Shown here: positions 1 to 4,871 of the stretch, piece by piece | How positions within the stretch are numbered: position 1 is the first letter of the stretch | Layout of the letters: each line of letters opens with the position of its first letter | Origin: Methanomethylovorans sp. PtaU1.Bin073 | GTDB taxonomy: Archaea > Halobacteriota > Methanosarcinia > Methanosarcinales > Methanosarcinaceae | Assembly: GCA_002067265.1 (NCBI GenBank) | Contig: MVQW01000006.1 | Span: 1 to 6,314, forward strand | Length of the DNA: 6,314 nucleotides | Direction: 5' to 3' | Program-made: the position numbers and the translations under genes | Notes under the pieces: generated by a model | Told to the model about the DNA's origin: nothing | Databases searched by the model: none | The model's input: the letters and a program-made list of their open reading frames with translations, nothing else

Positions 1-100
1 ACAGATATTTATCTATGGAGGAATAAGGACATACTAGAGGTACAGGAGAATTTACAGCAAAATAGGGACACTACCGCGGTTTCGGTTTTTCTCATTTCTA
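1..100. other. Left edge, no supportable gene
   Basis: I see no convincing gene here. The first plus-strand frame stays open from base 1 to a stop at 163-165, but its second half runs antisense through the small CxxC gene, so at most the first ~100 bases could be the tail of a truncated gene. Two related short direct repeats lie here, AATAAGGACATACTA (22-36) and AATAGGGACACTA (61-73). The recognisable similarity to the cassette on the right of the window fades at about position 100, so this may be a rearrangement or insertion junction. That reading is inference; no transposase is visible. Confidence 0.35.
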
Positions 101-131
101 CTCAGGCAGACTCTTCTTGTTTTCCCTGCAG

Positions 132-293
132 TTATCTGCAGCAATCGCATCCACCTTCTAAATGAAGCAGATTGTTTTTAACACGTTCTTTAGACCAGCA
201 ATCCACACAAAGCTTTATTGTTCCTAACTCTTTGTGATTAGTTCTGAGCAAAGAATTTTCTTCTTTTTCACATATTGCGCACTTAAAACTCAT
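132..293 (-). CDS. 53-aa double-CxxC protein with CDCC tail (copy 1)
   Basis: A 53-residue soluble protein. It has two CxxC pairs (Cys5/Cys8 in KCAIC and Cys29/Cys32 in LCVDC), as in small zinc ribbons, followed by a Trp and a basic helix, and it ends in GGCDCCR with three more cysteines at 49, 51 and 52. The function is unknown; zinc or soft-metal binding, or thiol chemistry, is inference from the cysteine layout. It is about 77% identical (41/53) to the protein at 2853-3014 and has exactly the same length. Conservation of every cysteine, while the neighbouring paralogous gene has decayed, argues that it is a real gene under selection. The start ATG has only a weak AAAGG upstream. It is preceded by the decayed CCC-motif gene and an ArsR gene on the same strand and may be cotranscribed with them, although an A/T-rich box near 310-325 could serve it separately. 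Confidence 0.8.
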   Translation of the reverse strand: MSFKCAICEKEENSLLRTNHKELGTIKLCVDCWSKERVKNNLLHLEGGCDCCR

Positions 294-334
294 TTAAAAA
301 CCTTTGAACAAACTCATATTTTATTGTACGTGTG

Positions 335-506
335 AATTAAAACATTCTTCATCATCCGTTTTCTATGGTGTTTTGTCCGAAGCAAGACATTTTCCACATT
401 TATCTTCTACTCCGGTAATTTTCATGTCTCTATCTTCATTTGTAATCTTTTTGATACTATATGATAGAAGTATCGTCACAACAGCAGCTAAATCTATCTT
501 ACTCAA
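335..506 (-). pseudogene. Decayed copy of the CCC-motif protein gene
   Basis: Read on the minus strand, this stretch aligns with the first two thirds of the intact gene at 3083-3388. Shared pieces include the start (TTG AGT AAG against ATG AGC AAA), the Cys-Cys-Cys codons (TGCTGTTGT), the SIKKI / SVKKI segment, the MKITG / MEIAG segment and the ASDKTP / AAGKTP segment. It is broken. The ATG is replaced by TTG, about 35 bases between the start and the Cys codons are missing, the reading frame shifts between the Cys codons and the KKI segment, and a TAG follows the KTP residues where the intact gene has Glu. The last ~30 codons have no counterpart. It begins 12 bases after the ArsR stop, so it was probably the second gene of that operon. 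A short new peptide from TTG506 to the TAG cannot be excluded, but would lack the CCC motif. Confidence 0.8.
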
Positions 507-518
507 ATTAGAATGTGA

Positions 519-857
519 TTAATTACCTTTGAGATTTTCAAGAATCGAATTCACATTTTGGTTTAATCGATAGTATTTCCATATAGAGTGATTATATGAA
601 TCTACAATTCCACTTTGCTTCATCACTGCAAGATGATGAGATATTAGATTTTGCTTTTCCTCTAACTTGTAAACAAGCTCACAAACGCAATAATCTCTTT
701 TGGAGAGAAGATAGGCAATCCTGAGCCGAGTAGGATTTGCAAGTACTCTTAAGTTTTTGCATATTCTCTCAATTTCTTCAGAGGATATTTCCTTTTCAGC
801 CTGTAGTTTCTGCTCCCACGTGAGTTTTATCTCAGGGTCTTTGGGACAACATTGCAT
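519..857 (-). CDS. ArsR-family metal(loid)-responsive repressor (A)
   Basis: A 112-residue winged-helix repressor of the ArsR/SmtB family, which binds operator DNA as a dimer and lets go when metal or metalloid binds. The core runs from about residue 32 to 105: the NPTRLRIAYLL helix, the metal-site motif DYCVCEL with Cys57 and Cys59 at the start of the helix-turn-helix, the recognition helix ISHHLAVMKQSGIV, and the wing WKYYRL. Two further cysteines sit at the N-terminus (MQCCPKD) and one at 33; N-terminal cysteine pairs extend the metal site in some family members, and that role is inferred here. The gene is divergent from the AhpD-like gene. Its ATG has no ribosome binding site but lies about 30 bases from a TATA box, so the mRNA is probably leaderless. 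The recognition helix differs clearly from those of the two other ArsR proteins in the window, so it is not a recent copy of either. Confidence 0.9.
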   Translation of the reverse strand: MQCCPKDPEIKLTWEQKLQAEKEISSEEIERICKNLRVLANPTRLRIAYLLSKRDYCVCELVYKLEEKQNLISHHLAVMKQSGIVDSYNHSIWKYYRLNQNVNSILENLKGN

Positions 858-880
858 GATGATGAAAGCTACTGTTTCCC

Positions 881-893
881 ATAAATATTTATT
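881..893 (-). promoter_or_regulatory. TATA box of ArsR gene A
   Basis: The minus-strand box AATAAATATTTAT lies about 30 bases ahead of the start codon at 857, the right distance for an archaeal promoter giving a leaderless or near-leaderless transcript. The 12 bases 881-892 are themselves a palindrome, ATAAATATTTAT. Confidence 0.5.
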
Positions 894-1017
894 GAGATTT
901 TTGCTAAAAGGTTAAAGGTATCACCTGTTGTAACCAAATACAAGTTAAAATGACTCAAAATTAGTACTCAGTAAGACTTTCCTATCATATCAATACTTTT
1001 TGAATTTGAGATCATGC

Positions 1018-1026
1018 ATATTTAAA
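1018..1026 (+). promoter_or_regulatory. TATA box of the AhpD-like gene
   Basis: ATATTTAAA is followed about 25 bases later by the expected transcript start near 1047. This leaves a leader of about 14 bases that contains the GAGG ribosome binding site at 1049-1052. Together with the opposite-facing TATA box at 881-893, the 203-base gap 858-1060 is a divergent control region for both genes. Confidence 0.45.
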
Positions 1027-1060
1027 CAATAGAGGCTTTGAATTGTTTGAGGTTTGTATT

Positions 1061-1399
1061 ATGTCATTCTTAAACAAACAACTGCCTGAAACAGCTGAAG
1101 CATTTGCAAAAATGCGGGATTCTATATTTGTAGAAACTACGCTTGATGGAAAAACAAAGGAACTCATAGCTATTGCATCATCAGTTTTGATGAGGTGTGA
1201 ATACTGCACTGAAATACACTCTCAGAGAGCTATTGCTAAAGGATCTAACCAGAAAGAAATAGCAGAAGCAATTGCTATTGCAATGTTCGTTGCATGTGGT
1301 TCTCAATTGGGATGGACAAAAGTATACGAGCAAATTTTCAGTGATAGTGTAGACAGTGACCGTGAAACAAATAAGTGTTGTTGTGGAGGCTCTAAGTAA
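1061..1399 (+). CDS. AhpD-like (carboxymuconolactone decarboxylase family) CxxC protein with CCCGG tail
   Basis: A 112-residue all-helical protein of the AhpD / carboxymuconolactone decarboxylase family. The family signature CxxCxxxH is present as Cys46-Glu-Tyr-Cys49-x3-His53, preceded by the typical KTKELIAIASS helix and followed by GSNQKEIAEAI. In AhpD proteins this cysteine pair does thiol peroxidase or disulfide reductase chemistry; that role here is inferred. Cys79 is an extra cysteine. The unusual part is the C-terminal tail after about residue 98, which ends KCCCGGSK. The same CCCGG motif, in nearly the same codons, occurs in the unrelated protein at 3083-3388. I chose ATG1061 over an upstream in-frame TTG at 1043 because GAGG stands 8 bases ahead of the ATG. 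The gene is divergent from ArsR gene A, whose product is the obvious candidate regulator, and convergent with the permease gene. Confidence 0.85.
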   Translation: MSFLNKQLPETAEAFAKMRDSIFVETTLDGKTKELIAIASSVLMRCEYCTEIHSQRAIAKGSNQKEIAEAIAIAMFVACGSQLGWTKVYEQIFSDSVDSDRETNKCCCGGSK

Positions 1400-1480
1400 G
1401 ACCTTTATATCAGATAATAAAGTAATTTCCGGGTTTTAACCGTCGATCTGGAGTCATTCCTGGCTCATTTAAGGTTGCTT

Positions 1481-2380
1481 TCATAATGTCATCATATTGG
1501 CTAAATATCCAGCGGCAACGGCTATGGTAAAGATGGTTACAACGAAGGCTACGAGCAGCCTCTTCCTGAATATAGATGAAAGAAGTGTCAGTTCAGGTAT
1601 ACTGGCTCCTGCGCCGCCGATTATCAATGCCAGAACGGCTCCTACACTCATTCCCTTTTCAATGAGCGCAAGTCCAATAGGGATCATGGTCTCAGCTCGG
1701 ATGTAGATTGGAATACCAATAATTGCAGCTACGGGAATTGCCAGAGGATTGTTTGGCCCGGCGAGGCGGGAGATGAGTGTCGTGGGTACGAATCCGTGAA
1801 TGAATGCGCCGATGGCAGCTCCAAGGAGGAGATAGGGCATAAGCTGACGGAACAAGCTGAATGCGAATCCCGCAGACCGCTGTATCCTTGATCTCGCATC
1901 CGTTCCATGTTGACAGTCACAGCAGTTTCGTACAGCGGCCACTGGCTTAATTTGACTAGCAAAGCCTAGTCCATCTAGCAAGAGACCTATAATAATTGTA
2001 GTCGTGAAGGTGACAGCAAAGTAGAGGGCAGCTATTTTCCAGCCCATCAGAATGATGAACAGGGATATTATCACCGGGTTTAGCAAGGGTGATGAGAACA
2101 AGAATGCCATTGCTGCAGCGAAGGGTACACCGGCCCTGAGCATTCCCAACAGAAGCGGAACGGTTGAGCAAGAGCAGAAAGGAGTGAGAGCACCAAATCC
2201 TGCCCCAAGAATACTGCCTACAACTTTGTTCCGTCCTCCCAGTGCCTTTTTTATAGTCTCATCCGGCACATACTCCTGGATCAACCCTACGAGAAAGGTT
2301 ATACCAATAAATAGGACTGTAAGCTCTACAGCAATCTCTATGAAAAAATCAGCCGCTACAACTAAATTATCCCAAAACAT
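1481..2380 (-). CDS. ArsP / DUF318 family permease
   Basis: A 299-residue polytopic membrane protein of the DUF318/ArsP permease family, with about eight hydrophobic segments in two halves. Family hallmarks are TPFCSCSTVP (Cys69 and Cys71), FSSPLLNP (95-102), IPIYIRAE (223-230) and GGAGASIPEL (255-264). Characterised ArsP proteins export trivalent methylated or aromatic arsenicals; other members are uncharacterised, so the substrate here is inferred from the family and the ArsR neighbour. The loop between the halves carries a cysteine cluster, NCCDCQH (152-158), which may be a cytoplasmic metal-capture site. The ATG has a strong AGGAGG seven bases upstream. It is the last gene of a four-gene minus-strand run, 56 bases after the ArsR gene, and converges with the AhpD-like gene. 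No clear hairpin terminator is seen in 1400-1480. Confidence 0.9.
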   Translation of the reverse strand: MFWDNLVVAADFFIEIAVELTVLFIGITFLVGLIQEYVPDETIKKALGGRNKVVGSILGAGFGALTPFCSCSTVPLLLGMLRAGVPFAAAMAFLFSSPLLNPVIISLFIILMGWKIAALYFAVTFTTTIIIGLLLDGLGFASQIKPVAAVRNCCDCQHGTDARSRIQRSAGFAFSLFRQLMPYLLLGAAIGAFIHGFVPTTLISRLAGPNNPLAIPVAAIIGIPIYIRAETMIPIGLALIEKGMSVGAVLALIIGGAGASIPELTLLSSIFRKRLLVAFVVTIFTIAVAAGYLANMMTL

Positions 2381-2436
2381 ATTGTTCCTCCTTCAAAATC
2401 CATCTTTCTTCCAAACATGCCTTTTCATATTGGAGT

Positions 2437-2826
2437 TCAATCTTCTGCAAGCAGATTTGCCTGGTTAAGCAGTTCAATCACGGCCCCATCCGAAAGGCGG
2501 AAATAAGACCACTTTCCATCCTTTCGTTCTTTGATCAGACCCGCACTTTTCAGTACCGATAGATGATGAGAAACAGTCGATTGAGAATTGGGAAGTGCAA
2601 TTGTCAGTTCGCAGGCACAAAGTTCTCCTTCTTTCAATAATTTTATGATCCTAAGACGATTGTTGTCTGCAAGAGCCTTGAATATTTTAACTTCCGAAGA
2701 TAAGACTTCTTCATCTAATCTCTCAACAAGAGAGCTGAGTCTTTGTGCCCTTGAATCATACTGATCCTTGTCAGAGATGAAACGCTTCAACCTTTCGATC
2801 TCTACTTCGCTCTTTGCTATATTCAC
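2437..2826 (-). CDS. ArsR-family metal(loid)-responsive repressor (B)
   Basis: A 129-residue ArsR/SmtB-family repressor. Residues 1-45 form a charged helix, probably coiled-coil, that is longer than usual for the family. The core follows: VKIFKALADNNRLRIIKLL, the metal motif ELCACEL (Cys70 and Cys72), recognition helix QSTVSHHLSVLKSAGLI, and wing GKWSYFRLSDG. These are the only two cysteines, so any sensing site would be built from them and non-cysteine ligands. I chose the GTG at 2824-2826 because AGGAGGGGAG stands just ahead of it; the longer frame from 2865 would overlap the preceding gene. It lies 26 bases after the double-CxxC gene and 56 bases before the permease gene, so it is almost certainly cotranscribed with both and probably represses its own operon. 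Confidence 0.9.
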   Translation of the reverse strand: MNIAKSEVEIERLKRFISDKDQYDSRAQRLSSLVERLDEEVLSSEVKIFKALADNNRLRIIKLLKEGELCACELTIALPNSQSTVSHHLSVLKSAGLIKERKDGKWSYFRLSDGAVIELLNQANLLAED

Positions 2827-2852
2827 AGTGACTCCCCTCCTTTTCCCGGCAG

Positions 2853-3014
2853 TTACCTGCAACAACCGCAGCCACCTTCCAAATTAAGCAGCTTTTTTTT
2901 ATTGTTCTCTTTAGACCAGCAATCAACACAGAGCTTTACGGTTCCTAATTCTTTGTGATTAGCCCTGAGTAACGAATCTTCTTCTTTCCCACATATTGCG
3001 CACTTAATACCCAT
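2853..3014 (-). CDS. 53-aa double-CxxC protein with CGCC tail (copy 2)
   Basis: A 53-residue protein with CxxC pairs at Cys5/Cys8 and Cys29/Cys32, the conserved core ANHKELGT, a WSKE segment, a lysine-rich stretch, and a GGCGCCR end with Cys49, 51 and 52. The layout suggests a small zinc ribbon with an added soft-metal or thiol tail; function is unknown and I do not recognise a named family. The paralogue at 132-293 has the same length and all seven cysteines. GAGG lies 8 bases ahead of the ATG. It sits between the CCC-motif gene and ArsR gene B in the permease operon, so the two small cysteine-rich proteins probably act with the permease, for example in handing over or buffering the metal. 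That is inference from position. Confidence 0.85.
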   Translation of the reverse strand: MGIKCAICGKEEDSLLRANHKELGTVKLCVDCWSKENNKKKLLNLEGGCGCCR

Positions 3015-3058
3015 TCTTGAAGCCTCATAATCAATTCGTATTTAATGTGCATAAAAAG

Positions 3059-3072
3059 TATATCGATATAAA
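3059..3072 (-). promoter_or_regulatory. Candidate promoter/operator before the double-CxxC gene
   Basis: Between the stop of the CCC-motif gene and the next start lies the minus-strand box TTTATATC (3072-3065), about 50 bases from the ATG, leaving room for a short leader with its ribosome binding site. It overlaps a perfect 12-base palindrome, TATATCGATATA (3059-3070). The 8-mer ATCGATAT recurs next to the TATA box of the upstream gene (3440-3447), which suggests one regulator for both, perhaps ArsR B. If active, it would drive the last three genes of the run separately. Confidence 0.4.
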
Positions 3073-3082
3073 TCGATCTGAT

Positions 3083-3388
3083 CTAATTTTTATTCTCCTG
3101 CCAGTATGTTCTGTACTCTCTGAGAATTGCATTTTTGAACTTTTCCTGTTCATTTTCCGGAATCACATTCATGTTCAATAGGTTATTAAAAAGTTCTTGA
3201 TCATCCAGATTCTCAGGTGTTTTGCCCGCAGCAAGGTATTTTCCAAATTCTTCGTCCATTCCGGCAATTTCCATATCCTTGCCATCAACGGAGATCTTTT
3301 TGACACTAACGATAGAATTGCCTCCACAACAGCAACTGTTGTTGCTTCCTAGGAGTTTTCCAAGTAAACTTTTGCCAATTTTGCTCAT
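3083..3388 (-). CDS. Small CCC-motif protein of unknown function
   Basis: A 101-residue soluble protein. It starts with a short amphipathic stretch (IGKSLLGKLLG), then CCCGG at 19-23 holding its only three cysteines, then a strand-like SVKKISVDGKDMEIAG segment, a helical middle with KTPENLDDQELFNNLL, and a charged helical end with REYRTYW. I do not recognise a named family. The cysteine cluster in a flexible N-terminal region suggests binding of a soft metal or metalloid, which is inference. It heads the permease operon. A second, decayed copy lies at 335-506, again directly before the double-CxxC gene, so the two genes travel as a pair. The fit of the upstream AT-rich promoter and inverted repeat supports the ATG at 3388, although no strong ribosome binding site is present. 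Confidence 0.75.
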   Translation of the reverse strand: MSKIGKSLLGKLLGSNNSCCCGGNSIVSVKKISVDGKDMEIAGMDEEFGKYLAAGKTPENLDDQELFNNLLNMNVIPENEQEKFKNAILREYRTYWQENKN

Positions 3389-3429
3389 TTTAACATGCCC
3401 CGGTTCAGAATTGATAATACTTTATTCAT

Positions 3430-3467
3430 ATTCACAATAATCGATATGATATATAAAGATTGTGAAT
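3430..3467 (-). promoter_or_regulatory. TATA box inside a 9-base inverted repeat (permease operon promoter)
   Basis: The minus-strand TATA box CTTTATATATC (3458-3448) is flanked by perfect 9-base arms, ATTCACAAT at 3430-3438 and ATTGTGAAT at 3459-3467, 20 bases apart. A dimeric repressor on these arms would bracket the TATA box and shut off the operon, which fits autoregulation by ArsR B. It lies about 60 bases ahead of the start at 3388. Operator function is inference. Confidence 0.5.
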
Positions 3468-3596
3468 TTAAATATTATTAGTTTAAATTATACAAAATTA
3501 TTAGTTTTATAAATACTTTATATTCAGTCAGAACTCCAAAGCTCATAAGAACATGCAGAATGAAAAGTTCCCGGAAAATCTAAAGGGAAATGCTTT

Positions 3597-3665
3597 ATGA
3601 TCATTGGGGTACTTGTGGCAGCGTTACTCTATGATTATGTATCCGATATTAGAAAAGTATCTTGA
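3597..3665 (+). CDS. Possible 22-aa membrane peptide or gene remnant
   Basis: The frame encodes a 22-residue peptide with one hydrophobic stretch (IIGVLVAALLY) followed by a charged tail. Its ATG overlaps the stop of a 15-residue frame (3553-3600) in an ATGA junction, so the two could be one small gene split by a frameshift or a coupled pair. A plus-strand TATA box at 3506-3515 and a T-rich stretch at 3676-3695 bracket the pair. The ribosome binding site is weak (AAAGGG). It may equally be a noncoding RNA or chance; I recognise no family. Confidence 0.2.
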   Translation: MIIGVLVAALLYDYVSDIRKVS

Positions 3666-3745
3666 GAAAAGGTACTTATTTCTCTTTTTTATTTTAGGGA
3701 GAACAATTCTCTTCTCATGAAATGTTAATAAGTAACGAATTTATT

Positions 3746-4081
3746 TTAAATCTTCATTATCCTTATTTGTACCTTTCCCATAGCTGCCAGTCTTAACAGG
3801 AGCATGTTTATGCTTTGCACTGATAGCCCCAGCTTCCCGGCCAGTTCTTCGATATTCTTGTCCTCTTCCAGTTCATTTAAGATACCTTTGCTGGTTTTAT
3901 CCAGCCATTCCTCAAACAGATTGTGTAGCTCAGGTGTTGCATATGTCCCGAGCTCTGCACTTTTTTCAACTGCATTTGCCATTTTTTCCATAGTCGCCAT
4001 ACATTTTTGCATCATCTCAGGCATTTTTCCACCTGCCATCATCATCTGCATCATATCCATAGGGTTCTGTTGATTGTTCAT
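3746..4081 (-). CDS. Methionine-rich winged-helix protein
   Basis: A 111-residue protein in two parts. Residues 1-34 are extremely methionine-rich (13 Met, including MDMMQMMM and a PEMMQKCMATMEKM segment with the only Cys, 27), in a pattern like soft-metal binding Met motifs. Residues ~50-111 are helical and end in what looks like a winged helix-turn-helix: NIEELAGKLGLSVQSINMLLLRLAAMGKVQIRI. It could be a metal-sensing regulator or a chaperone with a protein-binding wing; neither is shown by the sequence, and I do not recognise a family. A strong AGGAGG stands ahead of the ATG, 32 bases after the DUF169 gene, so it is the third gene of the ArsR C operon. Confidence 0.7.
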   Translation of the reverse strand: MNNQQNPMDMMQMMMAGGKMPEMMQKCMATMEKMANAVEKSAELGTYATPELHNLFEEWLDKTSKGILNELEEDKNIEELAGKLGLSVQSINMLLLRLAAMGKVQIRIMKI

Positions 4082-4113
4082 GTCACTCCTCCTTTTGGCA
4101 TTAATTATTTATT

Positions 4114-4851
4114 TCAATTAGTGGCAGATTCACATCCGCTGAACGACTTCAATGCTTCCTTTGATCTTACCCTTTTCATAGGTTTCGCGGCAAGTTTTTG
4201 AAGGTTCAAGACGATCCTTTCCATTTCTCTGTAAGGTATGCCTATGAGATTTTCTTCATCGAGTGCATCTGTGGCTTCTCTGCACCCATAGCAACCCAGA
4301 CTTGAATTTAGTTTTCCTGTCACAAAGGGTATTACAGTCGAATCCACACATGTTGCCTGAAATACGGCTGTATTAAACTCTAATCTCTTTCCGGTGTCAT
4401 ATATGGATGCAAGTGACAGCCACATCAGTTGTTCGGGCAAGGCTTCGATAACAACAATATCCGGTTCTACCTCGATGGTTTCAAGGGGACTTAATAGAAC
4501 TGCTGTATATTTTCGTTGCTCTAGCCTGGTCATTCCTTCCATAGCGTGCCTGGCAGCGTCAGGACTTTCAAACAAACCCATTTTGAACATCATCTGCCCG
4601 GAAGAGAGCATCTCTGGCAAAGGTTTCAGACCAAAAGCAGCGGCTGAGGCAGGACAGGTTATGTTATCAGCAGTTATCAACACTTTTTCTCCTTTTCCGG
4701 CTCTCATCAGGGCCTGGCAATACCTTGACTTTGACATCGCATCATAGGTATCCGTAAAAGCTGCTTCTTCTCCGGCTTTTAGGAATTTGACGCCCACCGG
4801 AGCTCTTTGTAGGTTCAATAGATCTTTAAGTTCTGTTGCAAATTCTCTCAT
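4114..4851 (-). CDS. DUF169 protein
   Basis: A 245-residue soluble protein of the DUF169 family, common in methanogens and anaerobic bacteria and without a settled function. Typical features are the N-terminal LKDLLNLQRAPVGVKFL, RYCQAL (Cys45), the ITCPASAAAFGL segment (Cys66), the EPDIVVIEALPEQLMWL core, a CVDSTVIPF segment (Cys168) and LGCYGCREATD (Cys187 and Cys190). The conserved cysteines suggest a metal or cofactor site, which is inference. The C-terminus ends SGCESATN. I chose the ATG at 4851, because a GGAGAT ribosome site lies just after the preceding stop; an earlier ATG at 4893 would overlap the ArsR gene by 22 bases and has no such site. It follows ArsR C by 20 bases and is cotranscribed with it, hence probably induced by the same metal or redox signal. 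Confidence 0.85.
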   Translation of the reverse strand: MREFATELKDLLNLQRAPVGVKFLKAGEEAAFTDTYDAMSKSRYCQALMRAGKGEKVLITADNITCPASAAAFGLKPLPEMLSSGQMMFKMGLFESPDAARHAMEGMTRLEQRKYTAVLLSPLETIEVEPDIVVIEALPEQLMWLSLASIYDTGKRLEFNTAVFQATCVDSTVIPFVTGKLNSSLGCYGCREATDALDEENLIGIPYREMERIVLNLQKLAAKPMKRVRSKEALKSFSGCESATN

Positions 4852-4871
4852 TATACTTTTATCTCCTAAAT

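Larger units (their letters stand above)
100..506 (-). repeat. Degenerate duplicate of the small-protein cassette (left copy)
   Basis: This segment matches 2826-3388 in the same orientation: part of the CCC-motif gene, the whole double-CxxC gene, and about 30 bases beyond its stop, reaching what in the right copy is the ribosome binding site and start of ArsR gene B. Similarity fades at about position 100. The left copy lacks the 3' third of the CCC-motif gene and has frameshifts there, so it is the decaying one. Confidence 0.75.
2826..3388 (-). repeat. Intact duplicate of the small-protein cassette (right copy)
   Basis: This is the partner of the segment at 100-506. Both genes are open here and linked to ArsR gene B and the permease, so this is the likely functional parent arrangement. 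Which copy arose first cannot be told from the window. Confidence 0.75.
3389..3745. other. 357-base intergenic region
   Basis: It holds the minus-strand promoter and inverted repeat at 3430-3467, and a plus-strand TATA-like box TTTATAAATA at 3506-3515. This is followed by two very short overlapping plus-strand frames (3553-3600 and 3597-3665), a T-rich stretch at 3676-3695 that could end a transcript, and a small hairpin GAGAA/TTCTC at 3699-3711. No gene of normal size is present on either strand. Confidence 0.5.

Noticed and set aside
304..522. Plus-strand open frame of 72 codons
   Set aside because: It is antisense to the decayed CCC-motif gene, which aligns with an intact paralogue on the minus strand. 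The plus-strand protein resembles nothing and has no ribosome binding site.
910..935. Inverted repeat GGTTA ... TAACC between ArsR A and the AhpD-like gene
   Set aside because: The arms are only five bases, the spacing is 16 and it lies away from both TATA boxes; chance is a sufficient explanation.
1043..1060. TTG start of the AhpD-like gene
   Set aside because: It would begin ahead of the GAGG site that serves the ATG at 1061, and it lies at or before the expected transcript start.
2052..2468. Plus-strand open frame of 138 codons across the permease gene
   Set aside because: It is a shadow of the permease gene on the opposite strand, which carries all the family motifs and a strong ribosome binding site.
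2827..2865. ATG start of ArsR B at 2865
   Set aside because: The extension overlaps the end of the double-CxxC gene and contains the AGGAGGGGAG site, which points to the GTG at 2824-2826 as the start.
3699..3711. Hairpin GAGAA/TTCTC as a terminator for the Met-rich protein gene
   Set aside because: The stem is only five base pairs of mostly A/T, and no T-run follows it on the minus strand.
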